Notes: generated by a model from the sequence alone, not told the origin. A stretch of 64,000 nucleotides of DNA from Paenibacillus sp. PCH8 (GCF_002968835.1 NZ_PKQK01000002.1:868001-932000); one strand, 5' to 3'; shown: positions 47,227 to 57,110, counted from the stretch's first letter. Numbers and translations: made by a program.

Positions 47227-47877
47227 ATGTCTTTAAGGTGGAGAAAAAACACAGTAGTTTCGCTGGTTCTCGCGATGCTGCTTATCGTCATTAGTGGTTG
47301 CGGACGCCCTTCAAGTGGCGCTGCGGATACACCAGCTCCGGTCGAACCTACCGGTCCTAATCCAGTTGCTACCATTGAAATGGCAGATGGTCAGAAGATT
47401 GTCATTGAACTATACCCCGAAATTGCCCCCAATACAGTGAACAATTTCATTTCACTTGCGAATCAAGGGTTCTATGACGGTACGATCTTTCACCGTGTTA
47501 TCCCAGGCTTCATGATCCAGGGTGGGGATCCGGACGGGAACGGTAAGGGTGGTCCAGGCTATGCTATCAAGGGTGAATTTACATCCAACGGTCACAAGAA
47601 TCATCTGAATCATACTCGGGGAGTCATTTCCATGGCGCGTAAATCGGATAATCTGGATTCGGCAGGCTCCCAGTTTTTCATCATGTTAGCTGATGCTGAT
47701 TATCTGGATAACGCATATGCTACTTTTGGTAAAGTGACCGAAGGCATGGAGGTTGTGGATGAGATTGCAGCTCAAGAAATGGGTGCAAACGATAAACCGG
47801 TTACCGATCAGGTCATGAAAAAAGTGACCGTAGATACCCATGGTCTGGAATATCCAGAACCAGTTAAGATGCCTTAA
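47227..47877 (+). CDS. Lipoprotein cyclophilin-type peptidyl-prolyl isomerase
   Basis: This 216-residue protein has a lipoprotein signal (VVSLVLAMLLIVISGC) and a short Pro/Ala-rich spacer before the cyclophilin domain. Catalytic and structural residues appear in FYDGTIFHRVIPGFMIQGGDPDGNGKGGPGY (the active-site Arg in HRVIPGF), GVISMARKSDNLDSAGSQFFIM and ATFGKVTEGMEVVDEI. It probably assists folding of exported proteins at the outer face of the membrane. ATG follows AAGGAGG. Single gene with its own terminator. Confidence 0.93.
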   Translation: MSLRWRKNTVVSLVLAMLLIVISGCGRPSSGAADTPAPVEPTGPNPVATIEMADGQKIVIELYPEIAPNTVNNFISLANQGFYDGTIFHRVIPGFMIQGGDPDGNGKGGPGYAIKGEFTSNGHKNHLNHTRGVISMARKSDNLDSAGSQFFIMLADADYLDNAYATFGKVTEGMEVVDEIAAQEMGANDKPVTDQVMKKVTVDTHGLEYPEPVKMP

Positions 47878-47894
47878 TAACGAGCAAAACAAAC

Positions 47895-47939
47895 AAAAGC
47901 TCTGTCCTGTGCGAATTTCGCAAGACAGAGCTTTATTTA
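47895..47939 (+). terminator. Intrinsic terminator of the cyclophilin gene
   Basis: AAGCTCTGTC pairs with GACAGAGCTT around an inner GCGA/TCGC arm, followed by TATTTAA. It lies about 20 bases after the stop. Confidence 0.85.
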
Positions 47940-47994
47940 ATGATAACGGTCTCATACATGACTTTATATAAAATGACCTCATCCGGCATCATCC

Positions 47995-48105
47995 TCAATA
48001 CATCCATCCCATCAAACGTAACCAGCCGATAATCGCAATCCATAACGGACAGCTGAAGGCAACGCCCCATGCAAGCCCTTTCAGTAAACTACGGTTTACT
48101 TCCAC
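47995..48105 (-). CDS. Very small membrane peptide
   Basis: A 36-residue frame starts with GTG at 48105, seven bases after AAAGGAG. It reads EVNRSLLKGLAWGVAFSC then PLWIAIIGWLRLMGWMY, i.e. a short amphipathic start and one or two membrane stretches. The ribosome site is good, but nothing else supports it. Function unknown. Confidence 0.45.
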   Translation of the reverse strand: MEVNRSLLKGLAWGVAFSCPLWIAIIGWLRLMGWMY

Positions 48106-48305
48106 GAACAACGACTCCTTTCTCCAGGGAATAGTCGCAGTATCGGTATTATTATATGATTTTATAACCATTTTCATTCGCCATGCAACCCTCGTTTTCC
48201 TGCTTTTGTTCCGCAGATTCATGGAATGAATTACAGGAACCTGATATACTATGACTACTGTACGATCAATGGAACCTGATTCATGTTTGGAAAGGAGATT
48301 TTCCT

Positions 48306-48566
48306 ATGGCAAAATCCAAAAAGCACACCCCTGCTCCCAAAGCAGCAGCACAGGATAAACCGACGACACTGAAGGATCTGTTAAGCAGTGATGTATTGGA
48401 GAAACTGAAAGCACAGGCTGATGAAGCCAAGGCTGCCGAGGCACAGCGCAAAGAGCAGGAACGCCAGAAGGCAGATGAAGCTCGCCAAGCGGAGCAGAAG
48501 CGACGGGATAACGATTTCGAATATTTGCTCAATAACAGTGCGATGGACTGGAAGAAGCATAAGTAA
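48306..48566 (+). CDS. YqkE family protein (DUF3886)
   Basis: The 86-residue protein shows the YqkE pattern: a Lys/Ala-rich N-terminus, TTLKDLLSSDVLEKLKAQADEAKAAEAQRKEQERQKADEARQAEQKRRDNDFEYLLNNS, and a terminal MDWKKHK. The middle is a long charged helix. It is conserved across Bacillaceae and Paenibacillaceae with no known role. The ATG follows GGAAAGGAG. A terminator follows at 48657. Confidence 0.85.
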   Translation: MAKSKKHTPAPKAAAQDKPTTLKDLLSSDVLEKLKAQADEAKAAEAQRKEQERQKADEARQAEQKRRDNDFEYLLNNSAMDWKKHK

Positions 48567-48656
48567 GGAATGGGCATGATTCCAGGGAAAGGGAACATCA
48601 CTCCTCCCCATGCCAAAATCATATTACAGCAGACCAAGTATAAGATGATCTTCCCA

Positions 48657-48691
48657 CAGAACAGGGCCGCGTTGCGGGCCTGTTCTTTTGA
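48657..48691 (+). terminator. Intrinsic terminator of the YqkE-like gene
   Basis: GAACAGG-GCCGC-GTT-GCGG-GCCTGTTC followed by TTTTG forms a stable stem about 90 bases after the stop. Confidence 0.85.
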
Positions 48692-48777
48692 TATAGACAC
48701 ATATGATTCACCAGTCTTGAGCCGGGTATGTAGAAGTAGAAGGTACAACGATAATCTATACCATGGAGGGATCAGAG

Positions 48778-49572
48778 ATGACTGAACAACGTTTGGAAGG
48801 CAAAGTGGCGATCGTAACCGGAGGTGGTTCGGGCATTGGTCAGGCTACCGCCATTCGATTCGCCGAGCATGGAGCCAAAGTGTATATGCTGGATCGTACC
48901 CCGGAGAGTGCGGAGGACACCAAACAGACGATTGAACAGGCTGGCGGAGAAGCGTATGTGATCGAATGTGACATTTCCAAACCGGACCATGTGCAGAAGG
49001 CGATCAATCAGGCCGCAGCAGAAGCGGGGAAGCTGGATATCATATTTGCGAATGCTGGTATCAACGGAACGATGGCTCCGATTGAAACGATGACCATCGA
49101 GGACTGGGATCAAACGATGGATATCAATATGCGCGGAACATTTGCTACCGTCAAATACGCCATCCCCCATCTGAAAGAACAGGGTGGCAGTATCATTATC
49201 ACGAGCTCCATTAACGGCAATCGGGTATTCTCAGGAATTGGATTCTCTGCATACGCTTCCAGCAAAGCCGGACAAACAGCCTTTACTAAGATGGCTGCAC
49301 TGGAGCTGGCTCGTTACAAAATCCGCGTAAATGCCGTATGCCCAGGTGCCATCGATACCAACATTGATGATAACACCTATCCATCGGATGACCTGAAAGA
49401 AGTGCAGATTCCGGTTGAATTCCCTGAGGGTCATGAAAATCCGCTCAAGGGTGAACCTGGAACGTCGAAACAAGTGGCCAATCTGGTTCTGTTTCTTGCT
49501 TCCGATGAAGCCTCCCATATCACAGGTACACGTATCTACGTCGATGGTGCGGAATCTCTGCTCCGCGGATAG
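48778..49572 (+). CDS. SDR family oxidoreductase
   Basis: This 264-residue classical short-chain dehydrogenase has the NAD-binding TGGGSGIGQATA, the NAG motif (FANAGING), the catalytic Ser in IITSSINGN and the YASSK motif (Tyr and Lys). ARYKIRVNAVCPGAIDT follows. An Asp after beta-2 (VYMLDRTPE) favours NAD over NADP. Substrate cannot be told. The ATG at 48778 follows GGAGGG. Single gene. Confidence 0.9.
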   Translation: MTEQRLEGKVAIVTGGGSGIGQATAIRFAEHGAKVYMLDRTPESAEDTKQTIEQAGGEAYVIECDISKPDHVQKAINQAAAEAGKLDIIFANAGINGTMAPIETMTIEDWDQTMDINMRGTFATVKYAIPHLKEQGGSIIITSSINGNRVFSGIGFSAYASSKAGQTAFTKMAALELARYKIRVNAVCPGAIDTNIDDNTYPSDDLKEVQIPVEFPEGHENPLKGEPGTSKQVANLVLFLASDEASHITGTRIYVDGAESLLRG

Positions 49573-49611
49573 ACATCAAAGTTCGAGTTGCCCCATTGCC
49601 GGGACAACACC

Positions 49612-49660
49612 AAACATCCCGCAATGAATCTGGATGGACCAGATGGCTGCGGGTTGTTTA
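49612..49660 (+). terminator. Intrinsic terminator of the SDR gene
   Basis: CCCGCA pairs with TGCGGG around an inner TCTGG/CCAGA stem, followed by TTGTTTATG. Confidence 0.75.
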
Positions 49661-49742
49661 TGTATTATAGAAGCACTGCCCAACCCGCTATTGCGGCAAT
49701 TGGTTGCAAATAGTCCTGCAATGGACCACTTGTCGTTTTAAT

Positions 49743-50504
49743 TTATACCGCGGAGCTTTTGCCCTTTTTCACACGATGGTTCAAACGGTCTGGAATGGCA
49801 AATAACAGAACGTACAGTAGCGAGAACAGGACCAGCGCCAGCACCTCTTCACCGAGGATGTACATAGGGTATGGACCAAGCATATCAAGGACTGAGGCTG
49901 TATTCGGCTTGTGTCTCAGGAACATGTAATTTGCATCAAGCATGACATCTACAACATACACGAACAGTGCTGCCACATTGACAAATATCATCGAACTCAC
50001 CACAGATCTCCAGCCTGGACGCAGCTGTTCCACCCACGTCATATAGAGTAAAGCCAGAATGATACAGGCATGAGCGACAAAAAATTGAACGAATCGAAAA
50101 TGTGCATAAGCATAACCCAGATTAGGTGTCAGGATCGCCATAAGGGCTCCAGCTATACCTGCAAACAGCAGTGCAGAATGTAACCATCGACTGCGTGTCA
50201 GTAGTAATAGCGCGGATAGTAACAATGACAGACTGCATAGTTCGAGTGGCAGTGCAGTCTTCAGACTCCATACCCCTCCGTACACGTACCAGAGCTGAAG
50301 CGCAATTTCGCAGCCGAACATCATACAGGCCAGAACAATTCGCAGCGTGCGGCGTGTCCTCTCAGACCATGAACGAAGCCGGTGTCGAAGCAAAAACATT
50401 AATATCATTAACGCTGAAATGAGGCTAATTGCAACGATATGTGAACTGGAGAACAGGATAAAAGGCTCTGCATCATACGGGTCCAACCATGGTGGATACG
50501 CCAT
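49743..50504 (-). CDS. TIGR02206 family membrane protein (YwaF-like)
   Basis: The 253-residue protein has seven membrane helices and the pattern of the YwaF/TIGR02206 family, including FSSSHIVAISLISALMI, LPLELCSLSLLLSALLLLT and the late PNTASVLDMLGPYPMYILGEEVLALVLFSLLYVLLF. The N-terminal PPWLDPYDAEPFILFS is also typical. Function is not known. ATG at 50504 follows AAGGAGAGAAG. It is divergent from mhqO. Confidence 0.8.
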   Translation of the reverse strand: MAYPPWLDPYDAEPFILFSSSHIVAISLISALMILMFLLRHRLRSWSERTRRTLRIVLACMMFGCEIALQLWYVYGGVWSLKTALPLELCSLSLLLSALLLLTRSRWLHSALLFAGIAGALMAILTPNLGYAYAHFRFVQFFVAHACIILALLYMTWVEQLRPGWRSVVSSMIFVNVAALFVYVVDVMLDANYMFLRHKPNTASVLDMLGPYPMYILGEEVLALVLFSLLYVLLFAIPDRLNHRVKKGKSSAV

Positions 50505-50611
50505 GCCTCTCTTCTCTCCTTATGAAATTGATTCTAATGTTAACTTTTTCATTTTGCCATTGAATGAATATGCTGTCCAGTTGGAATTCTAAATAAGGAT
50601 TGTAATTTAAA

Positions 50612-50629
50612 TATCTTTATGTTAAGATA
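50612..50629. promoter_or_regulatory. MhqR-box-like operator
   Basis: TATCTT-TATGTT-AAGATA is a perfect 6-6-6 inverted repeat. It matches the TATCTxxxxxxxxAGATA frame of the Bacillus MhqR operator. It lies about 195 bases before the ring-cleaving dioxygenase gene, whose Bacillus counterpart mhqO belongs to the MhqR regulon. Confidence 0.5.
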
Positions 50630-50651
50630 ATTTCAGAACCAAGACAAACTA

Positions 50652-50666
50652 AAAGTTAGTAACTTT
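50652..50666. promoter_or_regulatory. Perfect 15-bp palindrome upstream of mhqO
   Basis: AAAGTTA-G-TAACTTT is an exact palindrome 158 bases before the gene start and 22 bases after the MhqR-like box. It resembles a MarR/YodB-type operator in size, but the binder is unknown. The rest of 50505-50823 shows no gene. Confidence 0.4.
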
Positions 50667-50823
50667 CTTAACAAGGATAATATAAAATGTACTCAACATA
50701 TTGTTCAACTGAACATTTACACAATGACGGAGAGCATAATAGCAATCGGAAGGTTGTTCTGTCATCGAAGTGCCCGTGTAAATCATCATAGTTGAACTTA
50801 TAACCGAACTAGGAGGAATTATT

Positions 50824-51798
50824 ATGCAAATCAAAGGACTTCACCACGTATCCGCCCTGACAGCACATGCCGATCAGAACTATCGTTTCTACACTAATAT
50901 CATGGGTCTTCGCCTGATCAAGAAAACGGTCAACCAGGACGATGTGTCCGTCTACCACCTCTTCTATGGTGATGAGAAAGGGAATCCGGGCACTGAACTC
51001 ACTTTCTTCGAGATTCCAATGGCGGGACAGACCCGTGAAGGCGTGAACAGCATATCAGCAACGTCACTGCGTGTTTCAAATGATCAGGCACTTACGTACT
51101 GGCAACAGCGTTTTGACGAATTTGATGTTTCTCATGGAGAGATTGTTGAACGAGGCGGTCGGGCCACACTCGCGTTTACGGACTTTGAAGGACAACGTCT
51201 GATTCTGGTCTCGGATGAACATAATTCTGGCGTCGCTGGAGGTACACCATGGGATCAGAGTCCTGTACCTGCTGAGTATGGCATTGTAGGCTTGGGCCCT
51301 ATCCATCTTACAGTCAAAGACGCCTCCCTTACCGCTCCGGTTCTTACCGAATTGCTTGGTTTCAGAACCAAAGGAAGCTACCCTGCCTTCACCCCAGGTC
51401 AACCTGATGTACTTGTCTTCGAATCAGGTGAAGGTGGTAGCGGCTCCGAGGTGCATGTGGAAGAACGTAATGACCTTGCGCAAGAACGTCCTGGACGTGG
51501 CAGTGTGCACCATGTTGCATTCCGTGTAGACAACGAGGAAGAACTGAAACAATGGGTGGAACGGGTTCATAACTTCCAATTCCCAAGCTCCGGTTTTGTA
51601 GACCGCTTCTACTTCCGCTCCCTGTATTTCCGTGAAGCAAACGGAATCCTGTTCGAACTGGCTACCGACGGCCCAGGTTTCGATACAGATGAGGAAATGG
51701 CGCATCTGGGAGAGTCGCTTGCCTTGCCTCCGTTTCTTGAAGGTCGCCGCGCCGAGATTGAAGCCAATCTCAAACCGCTGGACACCGTTATCCGCTAA
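50824..51798 (+). CDS. Ring-cleaving dioxygenase, MhqO-like (VOC family)
   Basis: The 324-residue protein has two VOC (glyoxalase-like) halves. Metal ligands are the His in IKGLHHVSALT, the His in SVHHVAFRV and the Glu in NGILFELATDGPGFD. Bacillus MhqO/MhqA/MhqE and their relatives cleave hydroquinone-type rings and protect against quinone and diamide stress. Length and motifs agree. ATG at 50824 follows TAGGAGG. The operator-like sites upstream suggest quinone-responsive control. Single gene, ended by the strong hairpin at 51862. Confidence 0.88.
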   Translation: MQIKGLHHVSALTAHADQNYRFYTNIMGLRLIKKTVNQDDVSVYHLFYGDEKGNPGTELTFFEIPMAGQTREGVNSISATSLRVSNDQALTYWQQRFDEFDVSHGEIVERGGRATLAFTDFEGQRLILVSDEHNSGVAGGTPWDQSPVPAEYGIVGLGPIHLTVKDASLTAPVLTELLGFRTKGSYPAFTPGQPDVLVFESGEGGSGSEVHVEERNDLAQERPGRGSVHHVAFRVDNEEELKQWVERVHNFQFPSSGFVDRFYFRSLYFREANGILFELATDGPGFDTDEEMAHLGESLALPPFLEGRRAEIEANLKPLDTVIR

Positions 51799-51861
51799 CC
51801 GGATCAGGCTTCGCATTTTCTGAACAAATTATATGAATTTCAAAAGTAAATAACAAAAAGT

Positions 51862-51928
51862 AAAAACGATTATCGCAATGCATTCCGGACGTGATCCAGT
51901 TGCTGCATTGCTGATAATCGTTTTTTTA
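51862..51928 (+). terminator. Intrinsic terminator of mhqO
   Basis: AAAACGATTATC pairs with GATAATCGTTTT and a second inner stem GCAATGCA/TGCATTGC extends it, followed by TTTTTTTATT. Confidence 0.92.
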
Positions 51929-51966
51929 TTTGATGAATTTTATTGATATCATTTATTTTATAACAC

Positions 51967-52674
51967 TTATTTGGTCAGATACGATGTTGTAAGAGGCACA
52001 AACAGGGACGAACCCGGATCTTCTTCCACGATCTCAACAAAAATAGCCTCAGTGCCTGATACATCCACGTCCAGGCTTACCAAGCCGCTTCCCGGCGATA
52101 TACTCAGCTTCTTGAGAACCGTATTGTCCTGGTTGATCACCTGTATCTCCTGATTACCTTTAAGAGCAGCCAGTTCCAAATGCAGGGAAGAATACTTTTT
52201 GCCCGTCATGATCTGGAAGTCGTCCCCTTGCTTCACAGAGTCTGTGTGCAAATATACATCCTTATAATCCTTGCCCTTGTAAGAAGTATCCGCAGGATCT
52301 TTGGTGTGCCATGCCGATGTTCCCAGCACAGAGGTTCCGAGTGAACTGAGTGTCAGTTTATTGGTTTCCGATGGGGCAGATCCGTTATTGCTACCGATTA
52401 ACACCGAAGAGCTTGCACTGTCATATGTGATCTCTGTCCCCAGTAATGAACCGACGGCACGTACAGGCAGATACGTCGTTCCGTTATAGGTGATCGGCAG
52501 CACCGTTTTGCCATTTGCATCTTTGGCTGTCACCGTAGCACCATTCATTTTCAGCGTAATCTTGCTGTTCAGATAGGCTTTAATCTGTTCCAGCCCTGTT
52601 GTTGCGAGTGCACCTGTTCCAATCCCAAAAGTTAATGTGCCTACCATTAAACCCAGTACAACCTTCTTCTTCAT
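51967..52674 (-). CDS. Secreted protein with copper-amine-oxidase-N-type domain
   Basis: The 235-residue protein has a signal peptide (VVLGLMVGTLTFGIGTGALA) followed by a stalk-like domain typical of Paenibacillus surface proteins: ITLKMNGATVTAKDANGKTVLPITYNGTTYLPVRAVGSLLGTEITYDSASSSVLI. This 'copper amine oxidase N-terminal' module probably mediates wall binding or adhesion and is not an enzyme. The second half is a beta domain (YLHTDSVKQGDDFQIMTGKKYSSLHLELAAL). ATG at 52674 follows CAGGAGGG. Confidence 0.85.
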   Translation of the reverse strand: MKKKVVLGLMVGTLTFGIGTGALATTGLEQIKAYLNSKITLKMNGATVTAKDANGKTVLPITYNGTTYLPVRAVGSLLGTEITYDSASSSVLIGSNNGSAPSETNKLTLSSLGTSVLGTSAWHTKDPADTSYKGKDYKDVYLHTDSVKQGDDFQIMTGKKYSSLHLELAALKGNQEIQVINQDNTVLKKLSISPGSGLVSLDVDVSGTEAIFVEIVEEDPGSSLFVPLTTSYLTK

Positions 52675-52948
52675 CAAAATCCCTCCTGAACGTAAAATGA
52701 GTTGTCCTTTATACATTTAAACGACTAAATTGTTAATGTCAATTGTTTCCTACGTTTTTAGTACACATTTCCTATCTCTGGGTAGCACAAAACGAGGCTG
52801 TATGTCCCGATTTTTTCAGCCTCGCCCTTTTCTCGCTGTCCATATAGGCAGAAAGAGAAATATTCTGTTCAGATGCTCACTGCTAGAACTGCACATTCAC
52901 CACGAGAACTGCCCATCCCCGCCACACTGCAATGTCTACACGATGTTA

Positions 52949-53794
52949 TCAATCAAAGGATTCATAGTATTCCTCTTCATACTCTTCCATGCTGTACTTC
53001 AGTTCTACAGCTTTCCATTCGCCATCTTGATACGCATAAGCGAATGTCAGATCACCAGCATATAGTCCTAAACCATAAGATCCTGCTGCTGATACGACAA
53101 TCTGACCATCCTCCACACTGTAATAGGTCACTCCACCGAATCCCAACTCTTCGTTATATATGCCACCACTCGTGTCTTCCTCGATCTGTGAAGGCTGTGC
53201 TTGTACTCCATCAACGGCGACATCAACAACCACACGGTCTGATCTAACCGTAACTTTGGACTCCACATGTTGCTTCACAATCTCGTCCAGAGATTGCATC
53301 TTCATCTCTTCCAGCGTTACCGAATCAATAATGCGGGCTTGCCCTTTATATATTCCTGTTCCATGACCTTCTGTGTACAGAACAACAATCTCTTTCTGTC
53401 CGTCTCCGTTCAGATCCAGCTCGTGTACTTCGGGTTTGTAAGACCCGCCTTCTCCCTGCCATTCACTGAATTCTCGCGACTTGCCATTCACTTCCAAAAT
53501 CATTCCGTTATATATATATCCTGAACCCTCGACTTTCATAGGGTATACTCTGACGTTCTCATTCTCTGGAGCAATCGAAACATATTCCTCTTTCACAGGA
53601 ATGGATCTCTGTGTTGTCTTCGCGGTGTCATGCATTTGTTCTATATTGGAAGCCTCGACCACTTCGGTCTGGCTGGATTGATCATCTATGTTAAGCTGTT
53701 TTTGCGATTCATTCATGGTTCTGGCAGCTGAAGTTGTACTAATCGTAGCTACCGCCAAAATAATCATCAGCAGGATACCTGTCCAAGTTTTCAA
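52949..53794 (-). CDS. Membrane-anchored protein with FG-GAP-like repeat
   Basis: This 281-residue protein has one N-terminal membrane helix (TWTGILLMIILAVATISTTSA) and a long polar linker. An extracellular domain contains a calcium-binding-like repeat, HELDLNGDGQKEIVVLYTEGHGTGIY. An acidic C-terminus (EEYEEEYYESFD) is unusual. The TTG at 53794, nine bases after AAGGAG, was chosen; the ATG at 53812 and TTG at 53854 are alternatives. The function is unknown. A gap of 274 bases with no gene lies downstream (52675-52948). Confidence 0.7.
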   Translation of the reverse strand: MKTWTGILLMIILAVATISTTSAARTMNESQKQLNIDDQSSQTEVVEASNIEQMHDTAKTTQRSIPVKEEYVSIAPENENVRVYPMKVEGSGYIYNGMILEVNGKSREFSEWQGEGGSYKPEVHELDLNGDGQKEIVVLYTEGHGTGIYKGQARIIDSVTLEEMKMQSLDEIVKQHVESKVTVRSDRVVVDVAVDGVQAQPSQIEEDTSGGIYNEELGFGGVTYYSVEDGQIVVSAAGSYGLGLYAGDLTFAYAYQDGEWKAVELKYSMEEYEEEYYESFD

Positions 53795-53992
53795 TATACT
53801 GGGCTCCTTCATCTGTTGTGATACTTCTATTATATCTTCATTTATCGCCCGCAAGTTGCGAATTTGTTAATGTTTCATAAAATAATCTTTACAAATTTTT
53901 ATTTCCACGAAAGAACGTTCGGCTTTAACCATAATAAGCAAATTCCCAAGTCTAATCCTTCCCCGAAAACCAGAAAAAATTCCGAACACAGC

Positions 53993-55270
53993 TCAAGGCT
54001 GCATCCGGAATGCTTTGGTTTTGTCCATTAACCGATCTGTTAACTGTCTCAGCTCCTCAGCTGAGGATGAAATCTCCTGCATGATGGCCGTCTCTTCATG
54101 TGCGGCATCCATGATTCGTCTCGCCTCATCCGAGAATGATCCGGCTTTACCCTGGATCTTCTTCACATGACCATGCGTTTGCTCTACCCGGCCTGTCTGT
54201 TCTGCAATCTTGGAACCGATATCATGGGCACCCTTCATAAAGACTTCAACCGTGCCTGTCAGTTCGTGCAACGTCTGATCCACCGAGATGGTCCGCTCTG
54301 ATTCATTAACCACCAGCCCATGCTGTTCGTGAGTCAGTTGTGCTGTCTCTCTGATCCGTTGCTGCACACGGCTGATCAGCTCATTAATCCGATGCACCGA
54401 TTCCTTGCTCTCGTCTGCCAGCTTGCGGATCTGCTGTGCCACGACTGCGAAACCTGAACCTTCTTCGCCAGCTCGCGCTGCCTCAATGGAAGCGTTCAGG
54501 GCGAGTAGCCCTGTTTCCTCAGCAATATTCTTGACAGACAGGGTAATCGCTTCGATATCGGACGCTTCCTTCTCCAGCAGCAGCATAATGTCACGGGAAC
54601 GATGATGAGACTCGGCCAGTTCGTCCATTCCTTTCATCAGCGAGGAGAAGGTCTGTTTGGTATGATCCACCGACCGTTCCATCTGGCCAGACATCTCTGT
54701 CATGCCCATGGACTGGCTATGCATACGCTGGAAATCGTTCAACATCTCATCCGCTGTGATCAGGGACTGGGAGGATGTGACCTTCTGCTCTTCAACACCC
54801 ACAGCAATATGATCCACCGCTTCCGACATCATCTCGATCTGTTCGGCAGCTTGGGTAATTGCAGCACTTAGAGCCTGGGCGTTCTGTGATGTTGTCCGTG
54901 TACTGTCCGCAATATCGTTCACAATACTTCTCAGATTAGAAACCATTACACGAAAAGCATCATATAATACAGTAAGTTCATCCTGTGTACGCCGCTGTGG
55001 AATCTCGGTCGTCAGATCCCCGGATGAAACTTGTTGTGCCGCACGGGACAGATCAACAATCGGACGAGTCAGCCAGCGAGAGGCGAACCATCCCAGAATC
55101 CCGTTCCAACACACCCCCATCAGCAGAATGATGGAGATATATAACCAGCTTGGTATATCAAGTGAAATCCAGTCTTTTACAAAAAATATAAAAAGGCCGC
55201 TAGTTCCGTATGTAATAATTGAGATCAGTACCAAACCCGCGACAGTCTTTGCGCCTATAGTCCATTTCAT
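53993..55270 (-). CDS. Short methyl-accepting chemotaxis protein (2TM-HAMP-MCP)
   Basis: The 425-residue protein has two closely spaced membrane helices ([22 protein letters not shown] and [21 protein letters not shown]) and so lacks an external sensor. A HAMP ([26 protein letters not shown]) and signalling domain follow, with the tip [40 protein letters not shown]. It may sense an internal or membrane signal. ATG at 55270 follows GGGGTG. Confidence 0.9.
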   Translation of the reverse strand: MKWTIGAKTVAGLVLISIITYGTSGLFIFFVKDWISLDIPSWLYISIILLMGVCWNGILGWFASRWLTRPIVDLSRAAQQVSSGDLTTEIPQRRTQDELTVLYDAFRVMVSNLRSIVNDIADSTRTTSQNAQALSAAITQAAEQIEMMSEAVDHIAVGVEEQKVTSSQSLITADEMLNDFQRMHSQSMGMTEMSGQMERSVDHTKQTFSSLMKGMDELAESHHRSRDIMLLLEKEASDIEAITLSVKNIAEETGLLALNASIEAARAGEEGSGFAVVAQQIRKLADESKESVHRINELISRVQQRIRETAQLTHEQHGLVVNESERTISVDQTLHELTGTVEVFMKGAHDIGSKIAEQTGRVEQTHGHVKKIQGKAGSFSDEARRIMDAAHEETAIMQEISSSAEELRQLTDRLMDKTKAFRMQP

Positions 55271-55502
55271 ATTTACACCCCGTAGTCCTTTTTTCCTATT
55301 TTACCAATCATTAACCAGATATCATGTGACATATATCACTGAAAACGCTCTATTTCCCAATGACCAGCGGTTCATGCATGACTTCTATACCATAAAGCTC
55401 ATAATGAATAAGACAAGCTATGCCCCCTTGAATGATGAACTGCGTGTAAATTAAATCCCTAATTTTAATTATTATCGGCAAATCATGCAAAATGATTTAG
55501 CT

Positions 55503-55517
55503 TGGCATTCATTTTGC
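55503..55517 (+). promoter_or_regulatory. Sigma-54 (-24/-12) promoter of aspA
   Basis: TGGCAT (55503-55508), five bases, then TTGC (55514-55517) followed by TT matches the sigma-54 consensus TGGCAC-N5-TTGCW at all but one position. It lies about 75 bases before the aspA start. An rpoN gene follows aspA, and two more such promoters lie 5 kb away. Confidence 0.7.
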
Positions 55518-55592
55518 TTAAATGATATACTGAGTGCGTTTCAGCAACGCTGAAATTGACCTATTTATTGGATGCCACTGGAGGCGAACGAA

Positions 55593-57026
55593 ATGTCTAC
55601 AATGTCCACACGGACGGAGAAAGATTTTATCGGCGAAAAAGAAATCCCGGCTTATGCTTATTACGGAATTCAGACGGTGCGGGCCGTGGAGAACTTCCCC
55701 ATTACCGGCGTTCCGGTACACCGGGAGCTGATCACAGCTCTGGCTGCGGTGAAAAAGGCTGCGGCAGTTACCAATATGGAGCTGAAGATGCTGCCAAGCA
55801 AGATTGGCGATGTGATTGTCATGGCGGCTGAAGAAATGATGAAAGGCCATCATCTGGATCATTTTATTGTGGACTCCATTCAGGGCGGTGCAGGCACCTC
55901 CATGAATATGAATATGAACGAAATTCTTGCCAATCGCGGACTGGAACTGTTATTGCATAACAAGGGAGATTACTTCCACTGTAACCCCAATAATCATGTG
56001 AATATGTCCCAATCAACCAATGATGTCGTGCCAACAGCACTGCGCATTGCGGCGTACCAACTGTCGGAGACGTTACTGTCTACCATGAAGAGACTGCAGG
56101 ATGCGTACCGTAAAAAAGAAGTGGAATTCAACGATGTGGTCAAGGTTGGCCGTACCCATCTTCAGGATGCTGTGCCGATTCGTCTGGGACAAGAGTTCGG
56201 AGCTTATGCGCGAGTAATCGGACGGGATATCGAGCGTCTTGAATTCGCCAATCGCCGTCTGCTTACCATTAACATGGGCGCAACTGCTGTAGGTACAGGA
56301 CTTAATGCCAAGCCTGAGTACATTATCAAGGTTACGGAGCATCTGTCTGATGTGACCGGGCTACCCTTGCAAACCGCTGAGGATCTCGTGGATGCCACGC
56401 AGAATACGGATGCCTATCTGGAACTTTCCGCAGCGCTGAAGGTATGTGCGGTCAGTCTGTCCAAAATCTGTAATGACATTCGCATGATGGCTTCAGGTCC
56501 GCGTGCTGGATTCAACGAATTACGCCTGCCACCACGTCAGCCAGGTTCTTCCATCATGCCAGGAAAGGTGAATCCGGTTATGGCGGAAGTGATTAACCAG
56601 GTTTCCTTCCAGGTGATGGGGAACGATCATACGATCTGCATGGCATGTGAAGCCGGACAATTCGAGCTGAATGTCATGGGTCCGGTTATTGCGTTCAACT
56701 TGCTGCAATCGCTGAAAATTATGAATAACGGCATCGACGTCTTCACGCGTTATGCGGTTGAAGAGATGGAAGCGAACCGCGAGCGCTGTGAATTAATCAT
56801 GAAGCAGAGCTTCAGTGTTATTACCGCGCTGAATCCGCATCTGGGCTACGATGTGGCAGCCTCCATTGTGAAGGAAGCACTCAAGACAGGACTCACCTTG
56901 CAGGAAATCATTCTCGAACGCGGACTGCTGACACCGGAAGAACTGGAAGAAATTCTTCACCCGGAGCAGATGACCACACCAGGAATTGCAGGAGAACACT
57001 TCCTGCGTAATATGGAACGCTTGTAG
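55593..57026 (+). CDS. aspA: Aspartate ammonia-lyase
   Basis: The 477-residue enzyme splits aspartate to fumarate and ammonia. It has the fumarase/aspartase signature GSSIMPGKVNPVM (catalytic Ser in the flexible loop) and the family blocks TEKDFIGEKEIPAYAYYGIQTVRAVENFPITG, MNMNMNEILANRGLE, NPNNHVNMSQSTNDVVPTALRIA and VGRTHLQDAVPIRLGQEF. The TEKD and GIQT pieces favour aspartase over fumarase. ATG at 55593 follows TGGAGGC. It has a sigma-54 type promoter, and the downstream hairpin at 57111 separates it from the convergent rpoN gene. Confidence 0.95.
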   Translation: MSTMSTRTEKDFIGEKEIPAYAYYGIQTVRAVENFPITGVPVHRELITALAAVKKAAAVTNMELKMLPSKIGDVIVMAAEEMMKGHHLDHFIVDSIQGGAGTSMNMNMNEILANRGLELLLHNKGDYFHCNPNNHVNMSQSTNDVVPTALRIAAYQLSETLLSTMKRLQDAYRKKEVEFNDVVKVGRTHLQDAVPIRLGQEFGAYARVIGRDIERLEFANRRLLTINMGATAVGTGLNAKPEYIIKVTEHLSDVTGLPLQTAEDLVDATQNTDAYLELSAALKVCAVSLSKICNDIRMMASGPRAGFNELRLPPRQPGSSIMPGKVNPVMAEVINQVSFQVMGNDHTICMACEAGQFELNVMGPVIAFNLLQSLKIMNNGIDVFTRYAVEEMEANRERCELIMKQSFSVITALNPHLGYDVAASIVKEALKTGLTLQEIILERGLLTPEELEEILHPEQMTTPGIAGEHFLRNMERL

Positions 57027-57110
57027 ACTATATCTGTTGTACAACATTCAATCTCAACATACACAATCAACTTCTTGACACGAGATCACACGACTCACGA
57101 TATCCAAATA

